Positions 33,799 to 40,491 of a stretch of DNA of 40,662 nucleotides are shown piece by piece. A program made the position numbers and the translations under genes. Below the pieces are notes generated by a model. The model did no database searches. It was not told the DNA's origin and was given only the letters and a program-made list of their open reading frames with translations. This DNA comes from Hungatella sp. UBA3048 (GTDB taxonomy: Bacteria; Bacillota; Clostridia; Lachnospirales; Lachnospiraceae): assembly GCA_002367105.1 (NCBI GenBank), contig DFCS01000032.1, positions 1 through 40,662 on the forward strand, given 5' to 3'. Positions within the stretch are counted from its first letter, which is position 1. The number at the start of each line of letters is the position of its first letter.

Positions 33799-33876
33799 TG
33801 CTCTATCGGATTCTTTCTGGGAACCCTACCTTTTTTTGAACCTTACGAAGTGTTTTAAGGCCTTATTCCAGTCTTA

Positions 33877-33912
33877 GCTCTTACCGGGTAAAAATGGTAA
33901 GTGGCTTTTTTA
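33877..33912 (+). terminator. Second hairpin with T-run
   Basis: AGC-x-CTTACC pairs with GGTAAG-xx-GCT and is followed by TTTTTT on the plus strand. It lies just beyond the end of the Rrf2 relic. Confidence 0.45.
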
Positions 33913-33927
33913 TTCTTTAGGCAATTC

Positions 33928-34093
33928 TTAAGAGTTGTCCTCCTCAATGTTATGTTTCGTCCGCATTTTCATATATAAGATCGCAAATTCGGGTTCCACT
34001 GCTACCTCTTTCGCTGTTGTCACTTGAACACCCTGCTGAGCCATATAAAAGGATGATCCGAATCGCATAGTCCGTTGTAATCTGAAATCTCAC
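33928..34093 (-). pseudogene. Frameshifted fragment of an Rrf2-family regulator
   Basis: On the minus strand GTG at 34093 opens FQITTDYAIRIILLY, the N-terminus of an Rrf2-type winged-helix regulator. After a frameshift the reading continues MAQQGVQVTTAKEVAVEPEF and ends at TAA 33928-33930. The parts fit the start of Rrf2 proteins (QITTDYAIRIxLYLAQQG...TAKEVA). The recognition helix and the iron-sulfur cysteines of the C-terminal half are missing. This is clearly a relic. Confidence 0.65.
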
Positions 34094-34441
34094 CGTATTT
34101 TCTCCAAAATCGAAATTTCGTAATATAAAAACTTTACTCTGCGAGTATAATTTGAAACTTGGTTTTTCTGGAAATATATGTACTCAATTTTAGTTTTTAT
34201 GTATTGAATTTAGCCGTTATAGAATAAAAACCTTTGATATGCCCTTCCCACCACCGACCGGTAATTGAGAACAAGAAATAAGGAATTAAGAGCATAATAA
34301 ATGCCATTTTTGGCTAAAAATGCTATTTTATATATGTTCTTTTCTCCATCTATATTCATTTATACGACTTGGAGGAAATGCTACCTGTTGAACTAATTTC
34401 TTCCACCGAACAGAGGTTTTTCTTACGAAAGGAGGTAACCG
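34094..34441. other. AT-rich spacer before orphan sensor
   Basis: I see no gene. The stretch has a loosely repeated CAATTTTAG/TTGAATTTAG pair near 34180-34215 and a short inverted pair around 34300. It ends in the strong AAGGAGGTAACCG ribosome site of the next gene. Confidence 0.5.
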
Positions 34442-35830
34442 ATGTCATTTTTATTACGGTTTGTCGCAGAATGCCTTTTTACCATGTATAGTGTATCTTT
34501 TCTTCTCTATCATAGAAGGAATTTTTTGCTGAAGCGAAATCACTTGATACTCTTCCTTGTTTCTGCAGTCATCAATTTGAGCTTCAGCGCTACTTGGGGA
34601 TTGGTCCTATCCTCACATTATGGAGCTCCTGTCCTCTTATTGATCGTACTGCTGGAATTAAAAGGATTGTATCAAATGAATCCTATGCAGCTTCTTTTTG
34701 AGAGCGGCTATTTTGTCGCCGTTTTATACTGGGGAAGAGGAATTGTATTGCCGGCTTTCGCTCTGATTCTGAACCATAGCGTACAGTGGGTAAGGCAAGA
34801 CAAGTTTTACTACCCCATTGCTTGGATTCTTTCCTTATGCATGATACTCGTTTACAATATGCTTTTTCGCCATTTCATCACTCCAAAAGCGAAGGTTGAA
34901 ACCTTCTACCGCAGCAATGATCAGATCCGGTTTGTGGCTGTTTTTCAAGTATGCATTCTGGGATATCTGCTGTTTATCAGCCTGGGGCGGTATTATGGGG
35001 CGGATCTGCCATGGTATAACATGGTCTGCATCATCTCCTGTACCATCTGCTTTGCTGCACAGGGTTTGCTCGTCAACCGGGGAATCAGAACCAGTTCCCT
35101 TTTGAAATATGAATTACATACGGAATTGCAGCAGCAGCAGATGGAGAGACAATTGCGGCATTATAAAGCGTATCAAAAATATACCGAAAGCTTTCGGGCT
35201 TTCAAACAGGATTACAATCAAATGATATCCTCTGTAAAATCTCTGTTGTACATCGGTGAATATCAGAAAGCGATTGGCTTGCTCGATACCATTCACGAGA
35301 AAAGTAACAAGCAAGTCCCGGTCCAATATTCCTATTCAAATAATATCCTGCTTGATGCTCTCCTGCAGGATACCGCAGATCGATGCGAGGAGCAATCCAC
35401 CCAATTCTCAGCTAATGTCTATCTCCCCATCGGTCACAATATTTCTGAATCCGATATTGTCCGCATGTTTACAAACCTGTTCAATAATGCAGCAGAGGCT
35501 TGTGCAAAAGTCACTTCTGATTCAGAAAGATTTATTGCCATCAGAAGCAGATTTGTTTCTCACAATGGATGGCTGAAAATCGAAACAACAAACTCATTTC
35601 ATGGTAAAGTACTTATTCGTAATGGAATACCTGTATCAACAAAGCCTAATCGGGATTTTCATGGTCTTGGTTTATCAATCATTGATGAAACGGCAACAAA
35701 ATTAGGTGGCATAATGGTTATAGATGTAGATCAGAAGGAAATGATATTCAGGACAACGCTTTTACTGCCTGTTAACATACAACGATGGAATAAAAAGGAA
35801 ACCAGAATCTGCCCGTCCACTCCTGCTTAA
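34442..35830 (+). CDS. Orphan AgrC-like GHKL sensor lacking the phosphoacceptor histidine
   Basis: This 462-residue membrane protein has about six or seven helices in residues 1-215, a coiled linker rich in glutamine (about 220-245), and a C-terminal GHKL ATPase domain (about 345-450; N box FTNLFNNAAEAC, G box HGLGLSII). At the place where relatives read FRHDYxN it reads FKQDYNQ, with Q256 replacing the histidine, so it probably cannot autophosphorylate in the usual way. No response regulator is adjacent. It may modulate another kinase or be decaying. The ATG has AAGGAGGTAACCG before it. The reading frame is intact throughout. Confidence 0.85.
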   Translation: MSFLLRFVAECLFTMYSVSFLLYHRRNFLLKRNHLILFLVSAVINLSFSATWGLVLSSHYGAPVLLLIVLLELKGLYQMNPMQLLFESGYFVAVLYWGRGIVLPAFALILNHSVQWVRQDKFYYPIAWILSLCMILVYNMLFRHFITPKAKVETFYRSNDQIRFVAVFQVCILGYLLFISLGRYYGADLPWYNMVCIISCTICFAAQGLLVNRGIRTSSLLKYELHTELQQQQMERQLRHYKAYQKYTESFRAFKQDYNQMISSVKSLLYIGEYQKAIGLLDTIHEKSNKQVPVQYSYSNNILLDALLQDTADRCEEQSTQFSANVYLPIGHNISESDIVRMFTNLFNNAAEACAKVTSDSERFIAIRSRFVSHNGWLKIETTNSFHGKVLIRNGIPVSTKPNRDFHGLGLSIIDETATKLGGIMVIDVDQKEMIFRTTLLLPVNIQRWNKKETRICPSTPA

Positions 35831-35891
35831 TGAATGATCACCAGAAAATTGTGCCAGGACCACTCTCTCAAATACTGCTGTCACAAAAGAG

Positions 35892-35916
35892 GCGGCCGCC
35901 TGTAAGGGGCGGCCGC
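35892..35916 (+). terminator. GC-rich hairpin after orphan sensor
   Basis: A 9-bp all-GC stem closes a short loop 62 bases after the sensor gene. ATATTCGTT follows rather than a T-run, so termination is uncertain. Confidence 0.45.
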
Positions 35917-35949
35917 ATATTCGTTCCGGTCATGGTAGTAATTAAACAT

Positions 35950-35999
35950 AAAAAAAGAGCTCATTCAGAAAGCCAAATTTAAGGCAGATGAACAAGCTC
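35950..35999 (-). terminator. Minus-strand terminator-like structure
   Basis: On the minus strand GAGCT-xx-TTCA pairs with TGAA-xx-AGCTC, with an inner GCC/GGC pair, and is followed by TTTTTTT. No gene on this strand ends here, so it may end read-through from the tRNA genes or an unannotated RNA. Confidence 0.45.
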
Positions 36000-36357
36000 A
36001 AATGGGGAAAACCATGTTATGATGCCAGGAGCTCAAACAAGTCATTTATCCGTTTATCAACCGGACAAATTACCGGAATTAATATCTGACAATTGTATAA
36101 TTATTATACACCCAATATAATTCCTATTATTTTCTAACTCCTCAATTGCGATTTATTTGTATCAAATTATGTATTTACTGTAAAACAGGCTTCTTGTTGG
36201 CTTCTTGTTAATAAACTTTTAATGTAAAAAGGCCAGGGATTGTCATTAAATCCTAGGCTATAAATTGGCGTTATTTGTTTTTTAAGGCGCTGTTTTTGAG
36301 CGCTATTTTATGATCATTTTTTGACTGTCAAATACCGTAGTAAATTTCAAAAATAGA

Positions 36358-36385
36358 ATGTCCTGTGGTCTTCTCCGCAGGACAT
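36358..36385 (-). terminator. Terminator of tRNA-Leu pair
   Basis: ATGTCCTGTGG pairs with CCGCAGGACAT (one wobble) and is followed by TTCTATTTTTG on the minus strand. It is nearly the same hairpin as at 16423-16450. Confidence 0.7.
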
Positions 36386-36407
36386 CCTAATCAGGTTTAA
36401 ATTATAA

Positions 36408-36491
36408 TGCGGGAGATGGGACTTGAACCCACACGATCATACAACCACAAGATCCTTAGTCTTGCCTGTCTGCCAATTCCAGCACTCCCGC
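36408..36491 (-). tRNA. tRNA-Leu (anticodon AAG)
   Basis: This is an 84-base class II tRNA with acceptor GCGGGAG/CTCCCGC, anticodon stem CAAGA/TCTTG and loop CTAAGGA giving AAG. It is the second gene of a minus-strand pair after tRNA-Leu(CAG). Confidence 0.94.
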
Positions 36492-36542
36492 ATGTCATAT
36501 AAATATTAAAAACCACGCAGCTATGACATCTGCATAGTTTCA

Positions 36543-36626
36543 TGCAGAAGAAGGGACTTGAACCCTCAAGGTATTGCTACCACACGGACCTGAACCGTGC
36601 GCGTCTGCCAATTCCGCCACTTCTGC
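36543..36626 (-). tRNA. tRNA-Leu (anticodon CAG)
   Basis: This gene has the same sequence as the tRNA at 16463-16546: loop TTCAGGT, anticodon CAG, 84 bases, no encoded CCA. It is first in the minus-strand pair and has a consensus promoter. Confidence 0.95.
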
Positions 36627-36659
36627 ATTTCGTTGTTATCTGTCGTAACAACAATAGTT

Positions 36660-36688
36660 ATTATAGTATACAAGCTCTTATATGTCAA
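36660..36688 (-). promoter_or_regulatory. Promoter of minus-strand tRNA-Leu pair
   Basis: A perfect TTGACA (36688-36683), a 17-base spacer and a perfect TATAAT (36665-36660) lie 33 bases before tRNA-Leu(CAG). Confidence 0.85.
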
Positions 36689-36743
36689 CAACATTTCTCC
36701 AAATTTTTCAAATATTTTTTTTGTATATATTTTTCAAAAAATA

Positions 36744-36772
36744 TTGACAATTTCACTTTTAAGTGCTAAGAT
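36744..36772 (+). promoter_or_regulatory. Promoter of plus-strand tRNA-Leu(AAG)
   Basis: TTGACA (36744-36749), a 17-base spacer and TAAGAT (36767-36772) lie 12 bases before the tRNA. Confidence 0.7.
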
Positions 36773-36784
36773 AATGTTCGTTGT

Positions 36785-36868
36785 GCGGGAGTGCTGGAAT
36801 TGGCAGACAGGCAAGACTAAGGATCTTGTGGGTGTATGCTCGTGTGGGTTCAAGTCCCATCTCCCGCA
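36785..36868 (+). tRNA. tRNA-Leu (anticodon AAG), second copy
   Basis: This 84-base gene is nearly identical to the one at 36408-36491 but on the opposite strand. It differs by a T-A to G-C change within the variable-arm stem, a compensated pair. Confidence 0.94.
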
Positions 36869-36893
36869 TTTTTTATTATTTATATTTTCCCTA

Positions 36894-36921
36894 TTGACAT
36901 ATTTCACTTTTCGGGTATAAT
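36894..36921 (+). promoter_or_regulatory. Promoter of tRNA-Asn
   Basis: TTGACA (36894-36899), a 16-base spacer and TATAAT (36916-36921) precede the tRNA by 11 bases. Confidence 0.8.
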
Positions 36922-36932
36922 AAATCATGTAT

Positions 36933-37005
36933 TCCTCGATAGCTCAGTCGGTAGAGCAAACGGCTGTTAACCGTTGGGTCGTAGGTTCAAGTCCTACTCG
37001 GGGAG
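36933..37005 (+). tRNA. tRNA-Asn (anticodon GTT)
   Basis: This is a 73-base tRNA with acceptor TCCTCGA/TCGGGGA, anticodon stem AACGG/CCGTT with loop CTGTTAA giving GTT, a GTTCAAGTC T-loop and discriminator G. CCA is not encoded. Confidence 0.96.
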
Positions 37006-37045
37006 TTTTTTGTTGCCAGAAAATATAAGGCATATGTGATTATAA

Positions 37046-37085
37046 AACGAAAAAGCGCAGGCATCTTTGTCTGCGCTTTTTCGTT
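37046..37085. terminator. Bidirectional terminator between tRNA-Asn and permease
   Basis: The 15-bp perfect stem AACGAAAAAGCGCAG/CTGCGCTTTTTCGTT carries T-runs inside the stem on both strands. It serves the plus-strand tRNA and the convergent permease gene. Confidence 0.85.
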
Positions 37086-37103
37086 ATCCATTTAATATAC
37101 GCT

Positions 37104-38441
37104 CTATTCCATCACCTCTGTTGGTTTTTCAATTTCCATTTTTTCCGGAAGTATGAGGTTCAATACCAAGGCTAGTACAAATACCACAGCGACACAATTT
37201 TCCGCAAATACATCCTGAATGATTACCGGGAATATATGAAAAATTTCTGGAATCAGGGTAAATCCGATTCCCACGCTGAGTGACAAGGAACTGATAATGG
37301 AATTTCTCTGGCTGAACCCGGCCCGGGCCAGCATCTGCACTCCGCTTATAATGATGGATCCAAACATCATAATAGTACAACCACCCAGCACAGCCTCAGG
37401 AAGAGATGCAAAAAAGGAACCAATCGGAGGAAATAAACCTGCCAATATCATACAGGCAGCCCCTGTCATGATGGTAAAACGGTTAACAACCTTTGTCATG
37501 GCTATAAGTCCCACATTCTGACTAAAAGAAGTAACCGGCAGGCATCCGAACAGGGACGAAATGCTGCTTGCAAAACCATCACATGCAAGAGAACCCGATA
37601 TCTCTTTTTCCGTTATCTCACGGTCTAGACCCGAAGCCACCATGGCCGTGGTATCTCCGATAGTTTCGGTTGCAGAAACCAGGAATATCACTACAACTGA
37701 TAAAATAGCTCCTATATGGAATTCCGGTAGATAGGGTAAAATCCTGGGCAGGGAAACGATCCCGCCGGCAAATAACCCAGTCAAGTCCACAATTCCAAGT
37801 ATAGCAGAAAGTATGTAACCCATCACCAGTCCAAATAATACAGAAAGCTGCTTCCAGAAGGACTTGGCAAAAATGTTAAACAGAATGCTGCTGAGAAGCG
37901 TCACAAATCCAATCAGAAGGTTGGTTGATGACCCAAAGGAATCACTATAACCGCCACCAAAGGATCTGGCTCCAACAGTCAAAAGAGAAAAACCAATGGA
38001 AGTTACCACACACGCTGAAACAATGGGAGAAATCAGCTTTCTCCAATATTTTGCAAAAAGCCCCAAAGTTCCTTCAACCGCACCTCCGACAAGTATGGCT
38101 CCCAATATGCCCGGATATCCGTACTTAACACCGACCGAGCTCAGGATTGTAACAAACGTGAAGCTGACCCCCATGACGATAGGAAGCTTCGCCCCAATCT
38201 TCCATACCGGATACAACTGAATTAAGGTTGCTATACCAGCAACAAACATGGCATTCTGGATTAACATAGCCGTCTCTTCCCCGCTCAGTCCGGCCGCTGC
38301 CGTCACAATGACAATCGGGGTTAAATTGGCTACAAACATAGCCAGAACATGCTGCAAGCCGAATGGTATAGCCTTCTCCAGAGGCACACGGCCATCCAGC
38401 TTGTAAATATTGCTTATACTGATTTCTGAGTTGCTTTTCAT
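37104..38441 (-). CDS. NCS2-family nucleobase (xanthine/uracil) permease
   Basis: This 445-residue membrane protein of the nucleobase:cation symporter-2 family has about 12-14 helices. The N-terminal FGLQHVLAMFVANLTPIVIV and the SATETIGDTTA substrate-site helix are clear NCS2 markers, as is PVTSFSQNVGLIAMTKVVNR. The family imports xanthine, uric acid, guanine or uracil with protons; the QNVGL form fits the xanthine/urate side better than UraA. The ATG has AAGGAGAAGGAAT before it. Transcription starts from a perfect promoter about 190 bases upstream and crosses a leader terminator, so expression is likely attenuated. No purine-breakdown genes are adjacent. Confidence 0.92.
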   Translation of the reverse strand: MKSNSEISISNIYKLDGRVPLEKAIPFGLQHVLAMFVANLTPIVIVTAAAGLSGEETAMLIQNAMFVAGIATLIQLYPVWKIGAKLPIVMGVSFTFVTILSSVGVKYGYPGILGAILVGGAVEGTLGLFAKYWRKLISPIVSACVVTSIGFSLLTVGARSFGGGYSDSFGSSTNLLIGFVTLLSSILFNIFAKSFWKQLSVLFGLVMGYILSAILGIVDLTGLFAGGIVSLPRILPYLPEFHIGAILSVVVIFLVSATETIGDTTAMVASGLDREITEKEISGSLACDGFASSISSLFGCLPVTSFSQNVGLIAMTKVVNRFTIMTGAACMILAGLFPPIGSFFASLPEAVLGGCTIMMFGSIIISGVQMLARAGFSQRNSIISSLSLSVGIGFTLIPEIFHIFPVIIQDVFAENCVAVVFVLALVLNLILPEKMEIEKPTEVME

Positions 38442-38498
38442 ATTCCTTCTCCTTTTCTTGGTATTTCAGTTTTTTTGTAAAAAGTAGATCCAGAAATT

Positions 38499-38530
38499 AA
38501 AAAGCAGCATAAATACACTGACTATGCGGC
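38499..38530 (-). terminator. Leader terminator upstream of NCS2 permease
   Basis: On the minus strand GCCGCATA pairs with TATGCTGC (7 of 8) around an 11-base loop and is followed by TTTTT. It lies inside the permease leader, 58 bases before the start codon. CCAGAAAT occurs on both sides of it (38490 and 38540, plus strand). Confidence 0.65.
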
Positions 38531-38538
38531 CTTGATAT

Positions 38539-38629
38539 TCCAGAAATGGATAGACGTAATACCATTATCTTGGCATATATTTTGCTGGTATTGGAATTAT
38601 TCATTTTTCACAAGAAAACTTACATATCA
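38539..38629 (-). promoter_or_regulatory. Structured leader of permease, possible unassigned riboswitch
   Basis: Between the promoter and the leader terminator the minus strand can fold a 7-bp stem AATACCA/TGGTATT (38592-38558) with a nested GCA/TGC, then a small TCCA/TGGA hairpin. This layout, aptamer-like folds then a terminator before a nucleobase permease, is that of a riboswitch. The conserved core of the classical purine aptamer is not recognisable. Confidence 0.4.
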
Positions 38630-38635
38630 CATTGA

Positions 38636-38664
38636 ATTATAAACATTTTTTATATATTTGTCAA
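38636..38664 (-). promoter_or_regulatory. Promoter of NCS2 permease
   Basis: A perfect TTGACA (38664-38659), a 17-base spacer and a perfect TATAAT (38641-38636). Confidence 0.85.
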
Positions 38665-38710
38665 CAAAACTATGATCTTCAAATTTTTTTTTAGATATTT
38701 CCCAACACAA

Positions 38711-38738
38711 TAGCCCCGAGGGCAAAATCCCGGGGCTA
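38711..38738 (-). terminator. Hairpin downstream of Cys-rich gene
   Basis: TAGCCCCG-GG pairs with CC-CGGGGCTA around a short loop. It is placed between the Cys-rich gene and the permease promoter on the minus strand. The T-run is poor (ATTGTGTTG). Confidence 0.5.
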
Positions 38739-38902
38739 ATTTAGTGTTAAAATTTCGTATCATTTCTTACCTGTAGGCAATCATATTACAAGTGTACATA
38801 ACCGCCCTAAAAGATGGCATAAAAACGCCTGTTGCGGCGCCACATTCCAAATCAGAAACCCTCAGCCTCCTGGAGCATTTCTCCTACTCTGCATTCATTT
38901 CA

Positions 38903-39094
38903 TCAGCAGTCATCATCACCGCGCCAGCGGGAAGCGCTGTTACAGCCATCCCGAAAACCTGCGCAGTAAGCTTCTCTTCTTTCCTTTTCGCATTCATCTC
39001 TCTCAGTTTCGCAACAAGATCTATTTTCACAACCGCAGTTATTGTTGCAACTACGCCTGCAGTTATTATTACAGCCGCCCCAAAAACAGCCCAT
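38903..39094 (-). CDS. Small 12-cysteine protein, possible spore coat component
   Basis: This 63-residue protein is not recognised as a named family. It has 12 cysteines, at 3, 8, 12, 16, 20, 22, 27, 28, 35, 44, 51 and 63, giving a CNNNCRRSCNNNCGC core, then a charged arginine/glutamate stretch and an acidic DDDC end. It has no signal peptide. The ATG at 39094 has AAGAGGTG five bases before it. A longer frame on the same strand starts at a GTG inside this ribosome site and is rejected. A mother-cell sigma-K-like promoter lies 31 bases upstream, and a second copy lies further up. Cysteine-rich small proteins are common in spore coats, where they cross-link; this role is inference. Confidence 0.65.
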   Translation of the reverse strand: MGCFWGGCNNNCRRSCNNNCGCENRSCCETERDECEKERREAYCAGFRDGCNSASRWRGDDDC

Positions 39095-39124
39095 ATTTGC
39101 ACCTCTTTTATTATTTTTATATTT

Positions 39125-39152
39125 TATTATATGGGCCCATAAGAAAAGATGT
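39125..39152 (-). promoter_or_regulatory. Sigma-K/E-like promoter of Cys-rich gene
   Basis: On the minus strand AC, 17 bases, then CATATAATA matches the mother-cell sigma-K pattern (AC, 16-17 bases, CATAnnnTA). It lies directly upstream of the Cys-rich gene. TTCACA-18-TATAAT would also be a mediocre housekeeping promoter. Confidence 0.5.
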
Positions 39153-39276
39153 GAATGCTGTAAAAGATGGCTTCGACACTGGCATTCACTTAATTAAGCT
39201 GTTTATATGTATTTATTCTAGCCCTTATTATACTAGGAAAGAATTGATAAATTGACCTTTTAACTGTGTTACATTA

Positions 39277-39304
39277 TATTATATGGGACACCTAGACAAG
39301 ATGT
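39277..39304 (-). promoter_or_regulatory. Second copy of the sporulation-type promoter motif
   Basis: The same AC-N17-CATATAATA arrangement recurs 152 bases upstream, with further shared bases (CACATCTTnTCT). No gene lies between the two copies, so both point at the Cys-rich gene. Confidence 0.45.
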
Positions 39305-39656
39305 GTTAACGATGAATTTGTGTATAACTATAGGTCACAGTCCTGTTATAATTTGCATAATTTTGTCGTATTTTCAGACATTAACACACAATCCACAATT
39401 GTTTCCACATTATTGTGGACAAGTGTCGTTTTAAGTGTCAAAAAAGGCCCCCAAAAAACACATGATTTGCCGGTAGATTACGAATCAATTTCACTCATTT
39501 TTCAATGCTTTCCCACAACAAAAAAACCCCGTAAACACGAGGTTTCCGAGGTTTGAATATGCGATTAAGCCACTTTGGACGTGGCTTAACAATCCTGTAT
39601 CTAAGCGTGGAAGTTTTATACTACATGGCGAAAATACGGGGTTTTACAACTAAATT
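39305..39656. other. Intergenic region with DnaA-box-like motifs and a terminator
   Basis: No credible gene is visible. Three TCCACA-type motifs cluster at 39389-39422, including the palindrome TCCACA-TTAT-TGTGGA. A minus-strand terminator lies at 39520-39545. A 78-codon plus-strand open frame lacks a ribosome site. Confidence 0.5.
39520..39545 (-). terminator. Terminator of Arg-Asp repeat gene
   Basis: On the minus strand AACCTCGT pairs with ACGGGGTT (one wobble) around a short loop and is followed by TTTTT. It lies about 110 bases after the stop codon of the repeat protein. Confidence 0.6.
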
Positions 39657-40079
39657 TTAGAAACGGTTTCGGTCGAACAATTGTCTTAAAAACAAAAGTC
39701 TGATAATATCTCTTAAATTAAAATCACGAAAGCGACGGCGGCGGTCTCTGTCTCGGTCTCGGTCCCTGTCTCTGTCCCTGTCTCTGTCCCTGTCTCTGTC
39801 CCTGTCTCTGTCCCTGTCTCTGTCCCTGTCTCTGTCCCGATCTCTGCCATCCCTACCTCCGAAACCATCAAAAGGTATCTGCTGATATGAACTCTCTCCC
39901 ATCTCCTGTCCATAATAATCCTCGTAATCGAAATTACTAACATAATTATCAATCATATTGTCCCAATCCCTGAGAGACTCTTCTCCGGTCATATTGTTCG
40001 CCGCAATAGTGGATCTAACAGTTTCATTTAACATTGCATATAATTCCGGAAATTCAGAGGCGAATGCATATAATTCCAT
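39657..40079 (-). CDS. Arg-Asp repeat protein, possible spore-surface protein
   Basis: This 140-residue protein is of unrecognised family. Residues 1-75 are a folded-looking acidic domain (ELYAFASEFPELYAMLNETV, then tyrosine-rich DYEDYYGQEMGESSY). Residues about 76-113 are an almost perfect (RD)n run ending in RRRRF. The last 25 residues are amphipathic and basic (DIIRLLFLRQLFDRNRF). It has no signal peptide. The ATG follows AAGGAGT by about 9 bases. Low-complexity charged repeats and tyrosine-rich segments occur in Clostridia spore-coat and exosporium proteins. That role is inference, helped by the neighbouring Cys-rich gene with a sporulation-type promoter. Confidence 0.65.
   Translation of the reverse strand: MELYAFASEFPELYAMLNETVRSTIAANNMTGEESLRDWDNMIDNYVSNFDYEDYYGQEMGESSYQQIPFDGFGGRDGRDRDRDRDRDRDRDRDRDRDRDRDRDRDRDRDRDRRRRFRDFNLRDIIRLLFLRQLFDRNRF
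39747..39838. repeat. 12-bp tandem repeat inside Arg-Asp gene
   Basis: TCTCTGTCCCTG (plus strand) is repeated in tandem about six times with near-perfect identity and degenerate copies at both ends. It encodes the RDRD run on the minus strand. Perfect units suggest recent slippage and length variation. Confidence 0.9.
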
Positions 40080-40491
40080 ATAATAGTTACTCCTTATTTA
40101 TTTTTAGCCATATTACTTTTAATATATAATATTGAGTAAATCAATAATAGTTCACGTATTTTATTAAATTATTTATTACATAGGGGCAGCAAGAAACGAA
40201 CATCAAACCGATAGTGGGGTTTATAATTATGATATTGTCAGAATTGTCGATCAGAAATTTAAGACAGAATGTTATATTTTAAACAGGTTAAAAAAGAAAC
40301 TCTGAAATAAGTTGATACTTATTGAAATCCATTACTACTTATTGAAATCTGTAAACAGTTGTCAAACGTAGTCATTGGCAACACAAGGCGGGACCGGAAT
40401 ACCGGATACCCGCCACCTAATATTAAAAACACTTACTTATATAATTTATTTCTTACACCTGTGAAGTGGTGGACTTATTTAAATATAAATT
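40080..40491. other. Intergenic region with short direct repeats
   Basis: No gene is visible. A duplicated ACTTATTGAAATC lies near 40316 and 40341, and a terminator-like hairpin at 40387-40414. The rest is AT-rich. Confidence 0.5.
40387..40414 (-). terminator. Hairpin downstream of YmaF gene
   Basis: GGCGGG pairs with CCCGCC around a nested CCGGT/ACCGG-type loop on the minus strand. TTGTGTTG follows. It is the probable terminator of the gene at the window end. Confidence 0.55.

Larger units (their letters stand above)
35831..36357. other. Non-coding region with hairpins
   Basis: There is no gene here. A GC-rich hairpin lies at 35892-35916 (GCGGCCGCC/GGCGGCCGC). A minus-strand terminator-like structure lies at 35950-35999. 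There is a direct duplication of GGCTTCTTGTT near 36189, and the rest is AT-rich sequence. Confidence 0.5.

Noticed and set aside
36542..36928. Open frames of 60-107 codons over the tRNA genes
   Set aside because: They consist largely of tRNA sequence on one strand or the other and have no ribosome sites.
38539..38629. Classical guanine/adenine riboswitch before the permease
   Set aside because: The conserved joining segments and the two kissing loops of the purine aptamer could not be found. Only the leader-plus-terminator layout is supported.
38884..39102. A 72-codon frame overlapping the Cys-rich gene
   Set aside because: Its start is a GTG inside the ribosome site of the Cys-rich frame, and its Ala/Val-rich product looks like a shadow translation. 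The ATG with a proper site belongs to the Cys-rich frame.
39305..39656. Chromosomal replication origin
   Set aside because: The DnaA-box-like cluster is small, there is no dnaA, dnaN or rpmH nearby, and the boxes are imperfect.
39747..39838. CRISPR-like repetition
   Set aside because: The units are 12 bp with no spacers and lie inside a coding frame. No cas genes are in the window.
39713..39952. A Glu-Thr-Gly repeat frame over the Arg-Asp gene
   Set aside because: It is the same 12-bp repeat read in another frame, and no ribosome site precedes it.
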